In this document: piece by piece, positions 34,680 to 43,289 of the stretch
How the letters are laid out: each line of letters begins with the position of its first letter
How positions within the stretch are numbered: the stretch's first letter is position 1
Source of the DNA: Blepharisma japonicum
Lineage: Eukaryota; Ciliophora; Heterotrichea; Heterotrichida; Blepharismidae
Assembly (NCBI GenBank): GCA_949751835.1
Contig: CATKHK010000017.1
Coordinates: 434,001-498,000, forward strand
Direction: 5' to 3'
Length of the DNA stretch: 64,000 bases
Notes under the pieces: model-generated
Seen by the model: the letters and a program-made list of their open reading frames with translations, nothing else
Databases searched by the model: none
Told to the model about the DNA's origin: nothing
Translations under genes and position numbers: made by a program

Positions 34680-36767
34680 TTAATCAACTTCATCCATATT
34701 TGAAGTAATTGTTTCTTCTAGAGGCGGCAGCTCTTCTTTTGGCTCCATGTCTACATCTTCTTCTTCAATGCTCAGCCCAAGTTTTATCATCCTATGGATT
34801 CTGTTAGCAAAAACATTAGGCTCGTCCAAGCTAAACCCAGAAGTCAGCAGAGAAGTTTCATATAGCAGCCAAATCAGGTCTTTTATAGTCTTATCTGACT
34901 TATCTTGGTCGCTTTTTTCTTTCAGCTTGACTATTATTGAATGATTTGGATTGATTTCCATCGTTTTCTTAGACTGCATATACATTGAAGTTGTCGGGTC
35001 TCTGAGGGCTTGTGCTTTCATAATTCTTTCCATATTGGCAGTCCACCCATATTCCCCAGTAACCAGCACGCATGGCGAATCTGAAATTCTTGACCCTACG
35101 ACTACTTTTTCCACCTTATCTCCGAGTACATCTTTAATGAGCTTGCAAAGTCCTTCAAACTTGGCTTTGGCTTCCTCAAACTTTTTCTTTTCTTCTTCCC
35201 CTTCATCAAGCTCCAGGCCTTCTTTTGTGCAGTTTTTAAGTTTTTTCCCATCAAACTCCTTCAGCTGCTGTACTGCATACTCATCTATTGGGTCAACCAT
35301 ATAAAGAATTTCATACCCTTTTTTCTTCAATGCTTCTGTAAATGGTGAATTTGCTACAGCTTGTTTGCTTTCTCCTGTAATATAATATATATCTTTCTGC
35401 CCTTCCTTCATTCTTGCTATATATTCTTTCAATGAAACCATTTCATCTGCACTTTTTGATGTATAAAATCTCAATAATTCTGCTAATTTTTGTCTATTTG
35501 TGGAGTCTTCATGTATGCCAAGCTTTAGGTTTTTGGAAAACTGCTCATAAAATTTCTTATAGTCTTCGTCATTATTAGCAATTTCGCTAAAAAGTTCAAG
35601 GCATTTTTTGACGAGGGTTTTTCTGATGACTGATAAAATCTTATGCTGCTGAAGATTTTCTCGAGAAATTGTGAGAGGGAGGTCGTCACTGTCAACGACA
35701 CCTTTGATAAAATTGAGGTATTCAGGGATAAGCTCAGAGCAGTCATCCATTATAAAGACACGTCGGACGTAAAGCTTGATATTGTTAAGCTTTTTGCGAG
35801 TTTCAAATAAGTCAAATGGAGCACGTTTAGGGACAAAGAGGAGAGCTTTAAACTCTAGCTGCCCTTCGACTGAAAAATGTTTGACAGCAAGATGTTCTTC
35901 CCAATCATTTGTTAATGATTTATAAAAAGCGGCGTATTCTTCTTTGGTGATTGACTCAGGCTTTCGCATCCATATTGGTTTGTTTTTATTGACCTGCTCA
36001 AATTCATGGGAAACTTCTTTGATTTTTTTCTTTTTTTTCTGTTTTTTCTCCTGCTCTTCTGTAATTTCTTCTATTTTTTGGTCTTTTTCTTCTTCGTCTT
36101 CGCTTTCAGAGATTTCTTTTTCTTTTGTTTTTTCTACATAAAGTTCAATAGGAAATCCAATAAACTGTGAATGTTTTTTGATCAGATCTTTAAGTTTTCT
36201 TTCTTCTAAGTATTCAAGCTGGTCTTCTTTTAGCTGTAAAATAATCTTGGTTCCTCTTGTCAATTTTTCTACAGCTGGGTCTTCATCAGCCATAACAGTA
36301 AAAGTCCCGCCAGCGGTAGATTCCCATATATATTGCTTATCATCATTGTGTTTACTAACCACAGTCACCTTATCAGCTACCAAGAATGCTGAATAGAAGC
36401 CTACGCCAAACTGCCCAATCATGCTTATATCAGCTCCTGAGGACAATGCTTCCATAAATGCTTTAGTTCCTGACTTTGCGATAGTCCCTAGATTTTTGAC
36501 CATTTCTTCTTTAGTCATCCCAATGCCAGTGTCTACAATTGTCAGTGTTTTATTGATTTTGTCAGGAATAATTTTGATGCCTAAAGCTTGTTCTGAGTCT
36601 AAAACAGAGTGATCCGTCAAAGATAAAAATCGAATTTTGTCAAGGGCGTCTGAAGCATTAGATATAAGCTCACGTAAGAAGACTTCTTTGTTAGAATAGA
36701 ACGTATTGATTATGAGTGACATTAGCTGCTGAATATCAGCGTTAAATGCATAAGTCTCAGTTGACAT
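34680..36767 (-). CDS. HSP90: Cytosolic HSP90 chaperone
   Basis: 695 aa from the ATG at 36767 ([14 protein letters not shown]), which is the conserved family start; a further upstream ATG in the leader is rejected. GHKL ATPase domain ([36 protein letters not shown]), a charged Glu/Lys linker (about 210-255), middle domain ([21 protein letters not shown]) and dimerisation domain, ending MDEVD, the TPR-binding tail of cytosolic HSP90. All Trp are TGG. It folds kinases and other clients; the kinases in this window are possible clients. A heat-shock element lies 47 bp upstream. Confidence 0.97.
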   Translation of the reverse strand: MSTETYAFNADIQQLMSLIINTFYSNKEVFLRELISNASDALDKIRFLSLTDHSVLDSEQALGIKIIPDKINKTLTIVDTGIGMTKEEMVKNLGTIAKSGTKAFMEALSSGADISMIGQFGVGFYSAFLVADKVTVVSKHNDDKQYIWESTAGGTFTVMADEDPAVEKLTRGTKIILQLKEDQLEYLEERKLKDLIKKHSQFIGFPIELYVEKTKEKEISESEDEEEKDQKIEEITEEQEKKQKKKKKIKEVSHEFEQVNKNKPIWMRKPESITKEEYAAFYKSLTNDWEEHLAVKHFSVEGQLEFKALLFVPKRAPFDLFETRKKLNNIKLYVRRVFIMDDCSELIPEYLNFIKGVVDSDDLPLTISRENLQQHKILSVIRKTLVKKCLELFSEIANNDEDYKKFYEQFSKNLKLGIHEDSTNRQKLAELLRFYTSKSADEMVSLKEYIARMKEGQKDIYYITGESKQAVANSPFTEALKKKGYEILYMVDPIDEYAVQQLKEFDGKKLKNCTKEGLELDEGEEEKKKFEEAKAKFEGLCKLIKDVLGDKVEKVVVGSRISDSPCVLVTGEYGWTANMERIMKAQALRDPTTSMYMQSKKTMEINPNHSIIVKLKEKSDQDKSDKTIKDLIWLLYETSLLTSGFSLDEPNVFANRIHRMIKLGLSIEEEDVDMEPKEELPPLEETITSNMDEVD

Positions 36768-36814
36768 TTTATTATTATAAAAAATCAAAAGGGACTGAGA
36801 ATTTATGGGGTAAA

Positions 36815-36827
36815 GAAAATTCTAGAA
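36815..36827 (-). promoter_or_regulatory. Perfect heat-shock element upstream of HSP90
   Basis: GAAAATTCTAGAA is GAA-nn-TTC-nn-GAA, three contiguous inverted nGAAn units as bound by HSF trimers. It lies 47 bp before the HSP90 ATG, where a promoter element is expected, and is embedded in no coding sequence. The match is exact; binding by a ciliate HSF is inferred from the known consensus. Confidence 0.8.
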
Positions 36828-37080
36828 TTAGGGTTTTGTATAGAAGGATGGAAGGAGGGTAGGAATGATTATGATAGGGATGAAGCTCAAAGGGAATAAA
36901 GATTGTAGGGAGAAGGATGGGGTAAGAGGAGAAGTTGGAGGGAAAATGAAGTGTATCTTTGGGAAGAAAAGGGTGGATGAGATGGAGTGTTTATTAAATG
37001 AAGAAAGAAGAGGGAGATTGAGTTTAATAGAAAGATAAAAGAAGTGAAAAAAGGTTTATAAATTAAAGATCGCATGAGTA
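36828..37080. other. Purine-rich (plus strand) tract upstream of HSP90
   Basis: About 250 bp in which the plus strand is almost devoid of C (only a handful) but rich in G and A, so the minus, HSP90-sense strand is T/C-rich. No open frame is credible. The strong strand asymmetry beside a heat-shock element suggests promoter architecture or R-loop/triplex potential; this is inference. See the finding on C-rich sense-strand leaders. Confidence 0.6.
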
Positions 37081-37120
37081 GCAGCTTTTATGAAGAGAAA
37101 AGTTTACAAATTATATATCG

Positions 37121-37408
37121 TTATTTATACTTATTAATTAATTTTAAATTATTAAATAATCCTAAGAGATGGCTTATATTATAAGTTTTAGTTACCCAAA
37201 CATTATTGCTAATTTTGCTTATCCAGCTCTCACGCTCTTCCCAAAGATATGGTCGATGCAAATGGGACGATAATTCTCCGATTGATATCTCGAAATGAAA
37301 AATTGATCCATCATCAACAACATCAAGGGTTATAGTCCAGACTGATAATGTGGAGGAAAGTGACTTCCTAATCGAAATAGACTTAAATTTTAATAAGAGC
37401 TTAAGTAT
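37121..37408 (-). pseudogene. Orphan coding-like fragment without a start
   Basis: 95 codons free of stops between TAG (37409-37411) and TAA, with no in-frame ATG. The translation looks coding: four TGG-Trp, a mixed charged/hydrophobic pattern (SVWTITLDVVDDGSIFHFEI, RPYLWEERESWI) and base composition much less AT-rich than the flanks on both sides. No upstream exon ending at a recognisable 15-nt GT..TAG intron was found. It may be a fragment of a lost gene or an exon whose partner was missed. The family is not recognised. Confidence 0.5.
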
Positions 37409-37411
37409 CTA

Positions 37412-38034
37412 AAGATGGTTTAATAAAATGCTTAGAAAGATTAAATATTCATTGTATGGTTTAAAAAGCAATCGCTCCATCCCTTGCAATTTCCATATTC
37501 TGAAAATAGTGCTAATTTTATTAAATTGAAGTTTTAGGCCATTAAATAATAAAATAAATAACTCTATTTCGAACTGGTGTGCTATTTAAATATAGGATTC
37601 AAGACAATAATCTTTGCATTTGTTACTAAAATTGACTATACAATGGACTCTCCTAAAAGTGGAAATTATTTTAGAGCTTGTATATCATATTATTATATTT
37701 TACTCTTTCTTAAATTTATTTATAAATCTTAAGTGATGCAACAAAGAACCTTGCTGAAATGATTAATAGCTTTCCTTCTATTTAAGCAGGATTATCATTA
37801 CTAATGATAGACTTAATCGTCCATAAAATTTTATGACGATAAATTCAGCTATAGTCTTGTACACCAAACAGCCAAAGCACTATTTTTGGCTAAATTTCGC
37901 GTATATTTTTAGAATAACTATATTTATATAATTTTTTTCTATCTAGTTATTGTTCAACCCACATTTCTCTCTTAGTATCTTAACCTCTCCAAAATTTTTT
38001 AAAATCCATATTATACTCAAACACGTATACAAAA
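37412..38034. other. AT-rich spacer between the orphan fragment and PMM
   Basis: About 620 bp. Mostly AT filler; the last 120 bp before PMM are T/C-rich on the plus strand with few G. No gene or RNA seen. Confidence 0.5.
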
Positions 38035-38766
38035 ATGGAAACCTCAATCCTACTTTTTGATGTAGATGGCACTCTTACCCCTTCCAGACGTCCAATTACC
38101 CCTGAAATGAAAGAATTTATGAAGGAAGTCTGTTCAAGAGTCCACGTCGGATTTGTAGGCGGCTCTGATCTCCCTAAAATTCGTGAGCAGCTTGGTGATG
38201 AATTATTATCTCTTGCTGAATATGTTTTCGCTGAAAACGGCTGTGTCGCTCTTAGGAAAGGTCAGCTTTTTGCAGAAGAATCAATTTCAGAAAAAATTGG
38301 GGAAGATAATATAAAGCAAGTCATAAATTTCTGTTTGAGATATATAGCAGATATTGATATTCCTATCAAAAGAGGCACATTCATTGAATACAGAAAAGGT
38401 ATGCTAAATGTATCACCTATTGGTAGAAACTGCAGCTTGGCTGAAAGAGATGAGTTTTGGAAAGTTGATACCGAACGCAGAGTAAGAGAACAGTTCCAGG
38501 AAACTTTACGAAAAACCTTTGGTCATATGGGACTGCAGTTTTCAATCGGTGGACAAATAAGTATTGACATTTTCCCACTAGGATGGGACAAAACACATTG
38601 CTTAAAATTCTTAGAAGGATACCAGACTATCCACTTTTATGGCGACAAAACTATGCCTGGCGGAAACGATTATGAAATTTTTATAAGTGAAAGAACAATA
38701 GGACACAGTGTCAGAGAACCTGAAGATACCAAAAATCAGCTTAAAGAGCTTCTTGGAATTCAATAA
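38035..38766 (+). CDS. PMM: Phosphomannomutase
   Basis: 243 aa HAD-superfamily enzyme that interconverts mannose-6-phosphate and mannose-1-phosphate for GDP-mannose, glycosylation and GPI anchors. The nucleophile motif DVDGTLT is at 9-15 (Asp9 nucleophile, Asp11 acid/base). Further family motifs are RGTFIEYRKGMLNVSPIGR, FSIGGQISIDIFPLGWDKTHCL and FYGDKTMPGGNDYEIF, which carries the Mg-binding acidic residues. Length and motif order are those of eukaryotic PMM. The start follows an A-run. Confidence 0.97.
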   Translation: METSILLFDVDGTLTPSRRPITPEMKEFMKEVCSRVHVGFVGGSDLPKIREQLGDELLSLAEYVFAENGCVALRKGQLFAEESISEKIGEDNIKQVINFCLRYIADIDIPIKRGTFIEYRKGMLNVSPIGRNCSLAERDEFWKVDTERRVREQFQETLRKTFGHMGLQFSIGGQISIDIFPLGWDKTHCLKFLEGYQTIHFYGDKTMPGGNDYEIFISERTIGHSVREPEDTKNQLKELLGIQ

Positions 38767-38834
38767 ATAGTAATAATGATTTACTAATCAGCTCCATTTT
38801 AATGCTAACCTTATTTTAACACATAGAAATCTTA

Positions 38835-39263
38835 CTATAGCTTTATCAAATCTTCATGAATAACTTGTTTCTGTGGAAACGAGTACAGGTTCATAGGAAA
38901 ATGAAATCCCATCACAGGATGAATATTTTTCCTCCCATGTCCAGGTATCCACGATCTTATCCTCATCATCTCGCTTTTATCCATCAGGTTTTCCGTCAAA
39001 TTATTCTGCTGGAGCTTGCTATTTCAGTGGACCTTGAAAAATTTGACACAAGTAAAACAAAGTAAAAAATCGAAAATTAAAAAGGCTGTGACCCCCACTA
39101 TCATATGCCAAAGCTGTATATCGTTGTCATAAATAAAGTCTACTATCATGTCAGGTGTTTCGGTAGCGCTATTAGGCTTTTTGGCTGTGTTGGTGTTTTC
39201 TGAAGCTGAGATGATAAAGAGTGAAAAGAAAATAGCCACTCGAAGGGATTGCAAAGAGTTCAT
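38835..39263 (-). CDS. Small type I membrane protein
   Basis: 142 aa from the ATG at 39263 (MNSLQSLRVAIFF), with TGA at 39024 read as Trp. A signal peptide occupies about residues 1-20, a short luminal part (about 55 residues) ends in a membrane segment (WHMIVGVTAFLIFDFLLCFTCV), and a cytosolic tail of about 65 residues is basic and His/Met-rich. A function was not recognised. Convergent with PMM, 68 bp from its stop. Confidence 0.65.
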
Positions 39264-39482
39264 TAAACCAGGCAAAGATAGGGCTCCTATTGTGAAAATG
39301 GATGAATAAAATTATTTCAGGTGGGATTTTGGATAGAAGATTCGAATGGAAATATGGCTTAAAAATGTATGGGAGGTATCAGAATTTTTTAATGAGGGAT
39401 GGAATAAAAATGAAGAAAATTGGTTTGAGCATGGAAAATGTGATTAAAAAATAGAAAAATTATGATAAAAGAATTATATATT

Positions 39483-40457
39483 TTATGCTGTGTGGACTTT
39501 TTTTCGTTTTACAATGAAATAAGCTCCAACAGCAACTAGAACCATCAAAAGGATTGTAGGGATTCCAAAATAAAGCCCGAGCTCTCTTTTTACAGTCTGT
39601 TCAACATTTTCCACTCCTCTTTTAAATTCTGTTTTAATCCTATCTTTAGCTTCGTCTATTACATAGCTGGCATTTGGCTGTGGCACATTTTCTCTTAAAT
39701 CTTTTATTGTTGGTTCTATTTTTTCACTATAAATTTTTCTAGTCCCTTCAATAACAGGTTCCACCGTTTCTTTTATTTTCTCACCCGCATCTTCTGCAAG
39801 ATCTTTGACTTTTTCAGTAAATCCTCTAGCTTTTTCATTAATATTTTTATTACTTGGGAGCCGTTCTTTTGCTTTTTCATATCCAGTTTTCACTTCATTT
39901 TCTATTCCCTCCATAAGTTTTGCTGCCTTCGGCATCATTTCTTCTTCATAAAATCCTTTTAAGCATTCTTCATCACCCTTGCATTTTTCTCGTATGCATT
40001 CTTCACATTCACTATTTTCCTTTTTACAAACTTCGCATCGATTTTCTGTGGAATTTGTCTTTAAATATTTTTTTTTAACATTATCGTAAACATTTCCAGC
40101 GAACTCTTTTGTGCTTTCGACGAAAGATTTAGATTTTTCTTTGGTCTGATCCCAGGTTTCGCCTATTTTTTCTTCAGCTTGATTTATTAGTGGCTCCACA
40201 TTTTCTTTGTATCCATTTTTAATCTTATTTTCTGACTCCTGAATTATTTTTTCTGCTTGAGTTTTCATACTTTCTTTCCCTTCACATATGATACCATCCT
40301 TGCAGGCTTCTTTATAGCATTCAGCATCCATTCCACATTCTGCTTGTTTTGCTTTGCAAGCTTGACATATCAATTCTGGTGTTGTTTCTATTACTTGATC
40401 TTCTAAAAGTGCATTTAATGGTATCAGAAAAATTAGAAGCAATATCTTTAATTTCAT
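39483..40457 (-). CDS. Cys-rich, LEA-like type I membrane protein
   Basis: 324 aa from the ATG at 40457 (MKLKILLLIFLIPL signal peptide), preferred over an in-frame upstream ATG. Two Cys-rich units (CQACKAKQAECGMDAEC..C and CEVCKKENSECEECIREKC..EC) are each followed by a stretch of charged 11-residue-like helices (EKAKERL, EKARGFTEKVKDLAEDAGEK), as in LEA/apolipoprotein-type amphipathic repeats. A C-terminal membrane helix (IPTILLMVLVAVGAYFIV) is followed by KRKKVHTA. Surface or organelle protein with an extracytoplasmic domain; its role is unknown. The alternation of Cys modules and LEA-like helices in one secreted domain is uncommon. Confidence 0.75.
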   Translation of the reverse strand: MKLKILLLIFLIPLNALLEDQVIETTPELICQACKAKQAECGMDAECYKEACKDGIICEGKESMKTQAEKIIQESENKIKNGYKENVEPLINQAEEKIGETWDQTKEKSKSFVESTKEFAGNVYDNVKKKYLKTNSTENRCEVCKKENSECEECIREKCKGDEECLKGFYEEEMMPKAAKLMEGIENEVKTGYEKAKERLPSNKNINEKARGFTEKVKDLAEDAGEKIKETVEPVIEGTRKIYSEKIEPTIKDLRENVPQPNASYVIDEAKDRIKTEFKRGVENVEQTVKRELGLYFGIPTILLMVLVAVGAYFIVKRKKVHTA

Positions 40458-41079
40458 TAATTTATATTGAAAATACACCATTAATTTAATGTCAAAAGTC
40501 AAATATTGTTTTTGTCACTTTTTAGATAAAAAATATCAGAAGCTTTATCAAAAATGCTATAGCAATTTTCAATATCGTTTTTTCCGTTAATTTCAGCCTT
40601 TGTGCGATTTTTGGGAATAATTATAGTAGTCTCAGCAATTTCAAATTATCTTTTTCTGTAATAAGGATTTAGAAAATATGGAGCATAAAGGTCTATTTAA
40701 ATTTCAATGAGTAAACAAATAGTACTCTATTATTTTATCTTATGTGTGTTTTCTAAAATAATAGATATAAGGCAAATACAAAATGTCTCAAAATTATATT
40801 TTTTTGTCAGTTTCTTATAAAAATGTTTAGTATTGAGAAAAAACAAATAATGCATTGCCTAAAAATTTATTTAAATCAGCTTAATTCTCTTCTTCAGCAT
40901 ATGCACTTTCTAACAAGAAATAGAAATATTTTAATGGTTAATATTTTTTTTGTAATACTTTTTGGATATACTTGTAATAATGTATGTTCTTTTTGTCAAA
41001 ATAAATAATCAAATTATTCAGAGAAAAAATTAATTTACTATTATAATTTAATCTATTTAAATAAGCTTCATATTTATCC
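40458..41079. other. AT-rich intergenic region
   Basis: About 620 bp, extremely AT-rich, with a low-quality ORF (40823-41008) that is not accepted. No RNA gene or repeat recognised. Confidence 0.5.
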
Positions 41080-41703
41080 TTATTTTTTGAACCCAAAGAT
41101 CTTATCTGAATATCCAGTCATATCAATCAGCACTCTGTCATTATGCCCTGTGATAAATCGGTTCAGCATATTCATGTAACCTTTATTGATGTTCCATGGC
41201 TCCCAAACTCTTGCAAAGTGAAGTACACTGATTGCAGCTATAAAAAGTCCATCAATGATATGAGGAATTTTCGGTAAGTATCCATTAGCTACCAAGTTCT
41301 TGACAACTGCATCTCCAGCTCTGACTAAAATGTAAAGCGCATATAGAACTCTTGATTCCCTTTCCTCAAACAACAATGGGATTCCTGATGCAAAACCTGC
41401 AAGAAAACTACTGATTTTTTCATTCCCAGTTTTTTTCCTCAAAAAGCATAAAACTGCCCTATAAAGCCCAATCATCCCTGAGAGAAATCCCACCATTCTT
41501 AGGTTGTTTTTCTTGAAAATGTTGAGGATGTATAAGGGATCTTTAAAAATTTTCTTTTTGAGCAGCATCGTCAAGAGGGTCAAAAACGACCGAACAATCA
41601 ACCCAATGATTGCTCCTCGTGCAAATCCAAATAATGTGTGTTTCCAGCAAGGCAATTCGTGCTTGCATAATGGTTGACTTGGATCCGACACTGCTGGTTC
41701 CAT
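41080..41703 (-). CDS. TMEM135/Tim17-like membrane protein
   Basis: 207 aa. The N-terminus CKHELPCWKHTLFGFARGAIIGLIVRS and the following GFLSGMIGLYRAVLC and FLAGFASGIPLLFEE repeat the G-x3-G small-residue helices of the TMEM135/PMP52 N-terminal domain, which is related to the Tim17/22/23 fold. The final part (VWEPWNINKGYMNMLNRFI) also resembles this family. Members are found in peroxisomal and mitochondrial membranes and affect organelle dynamics and lipid storage. The identity is based on pattern, and a similar short protein of unknown family is possible. Divergent to the kinase pseudogene, 27 bp away. Confidence 0.55.
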   Translation of the reverse strand: MEPAVSDPSQPLCKHELPCWKHTLFGFARGAIIGLIVRSFLTLLTMLLKKKIFKDPLYILNIFKKNNLRMVGFLSGMIGLYRAVLCFLRKKTGNEKISSFLAGFASGIPLLFEERESRVLYALYILVRAGDAVVKNLVANGYLPKIPHIIDGLFIAAISVLHFARVWEPWNINKGYMNMLNRFITGHNDRVLIDMTGYSDKIFGFKK

Positions 41704-41730
41704 ATTATATTAATTATCCAAATATTTTTA

Positions 41731-43070
41731 ATGGGCGATCTAAATTACAAACAAGTATCACACTATTTATTAAAAGCTGCGCTCGGAAATGGCACTTTTG
41801 GGACTGTATTACCGAGGCAAAGATCTCAACGCTAATGAAATCCACGCAATTAAAATGATAAGTGCCCAAAACGTATTAAAGCCTCAGGAAAAGAAAGCAT
41901 TAAGCCTAGAATTTCAAATCATGAGAAATTTAGGTTATGGAAATATTGTGAAATTATTTGATTATTTAGAAACAAAAAACTACAATTATTTGGTTATTAA
42001 GTATTGTAGTGGGGGCGATTTATCTGGATTAAAAAAATTAAGTGAAGAGCATGTAGTAATATATCTAAGACAAATTGTTAGCGCTTTAAAATTATTACAA
42101 GCTAATAATATAATTCACAGAGACCTAAAACCAGCCAATATTTTGCTATCAGATAAAACACATGATGCAAAAATAAAATTAGCAGATTTCGGGCTTTCCG
42201 ACAGATAAATACGAGTAGTTTAGCAAAAAGCTATGCAGGCACTCATTTATATAGCCCCAGAAATAATTAAATTAAGGTATAATCAACGTGAAAATTATAC
42301 TCTTCGCTCTGATATTTGAACTCTTGGCTGCATTGTATATAAATTGATCAGAGGATCAAGACCTTTCTAAACGAAAAATGTTGAAGATTTATTGGGAATC
42401 ATCAAAACAAGGCTGGCTGATCCTTTTTTTTAAGCCCAAATTACTTCTCAGAGCCTTGTATAGATTTCCTAGGGATTTTAAATCGTTTTGTCTGCTCACA
42501 GCAAGAGGGAGTACACAAAGTTTTTAAAATAACCCTAAAGAGCGCATGGACTTTGGAACCATGTGTGATCACTCTTTTATATTAGGTAGGTCCAGTATAA
42601 AAACAATTATCGATTTGCATGGTATTCAATACATGAGTGATGATTTTGAGCTCTCTACAAAAGAAGATATACTAGACATTTTTGAAGTCATATTTAAGTT
42701 AGCAAAAGACATAACTCATCCCTTTTTATTTTATATGAAAGCTTGCATCTTGCTTGAACTTTATTTAGAGGATCAGATCTGCCTGATCATTTTAAGGTAA
42801 ATTTTGATGAAGCGAAAAAAATGAAAAAATAATACTTATTGAGAAAGCTCAACAATAGCAAAATAAATTTTGGAAATGGCTGTAAAACTTTATAGGAGTG
42901 ATGATACCACATCTTCACATCTTTTAAAAGAAAATTACAGGCAAGCGCTTACACTTTTAAATTCTTTGGGGCCTTTATCACATTTAATTAGATTTAAAGA
43001 AGCAAAAGGCGACAAATGGATATGCACAATTAATATTAAAGTATATAATATAACCAAATTTTACTTATAA
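41731..43070 (+). pseudogene. Decayed ULK/ATG1-type protein kinase gene
   Basis: Kinase parts in the right order but in changing frames: LGNGTFGTV, an extra T near 41809, then YRGKDL, VIYLRQI, IIHRDLKPANILL and DFGLSDR. A deletion near 42206 and a 2-nt loss near 42252 interrupt the activation loop (SYAGTHLY / APEII). A TAA replaces a sense codon at 42368, and frame changes near 42431 and 42525 separate RSDIWTLGC from NPKERMDF. After the kinase, stretches such as LEMAVKLYRSDDTTSSHLLKE look like the C-terminal MIT-type region of ULK/ATG1 kinases. Autophagy-initiating identity is inferred. No functional copy is in the window. Confidence 0.85.
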
Positions 43071-43289
43071 AATAATAAATCTCATATGTTGCTTAATTAT
43101 TATAAGAAAAATCGCAAAAGATACTTAATTTGCTATAAAATAGATAATTTGAGGATTCATTAGAATAAATTTCAGTAAAATATAAGTGATATCAAAAATT
43201 TGCATAATTCTAACCAAAAATCAAATTAAATTTTATTTTACCAGAAGAATGGCAAACAATACTCTTTATTATGTAAATAACTTATTAAT

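Noticed and set aside
36887-37075. 62-codon minus ORF
   Set aside because: Translation of the pyrimidine-rich tract (Leu/Ser/Phe/Pro only); low complexity explains it.
39302-39454. 50-codon plus ORF (MNKIISGGILDRRF...)
   Set aside because: Open only over a short stretch of C-poor spacer, no homology and no second line of evidence.
40823-41008. 61-codon plus ORF
   Set aside because: Isolated, AT-driven composition, no motif or start context.
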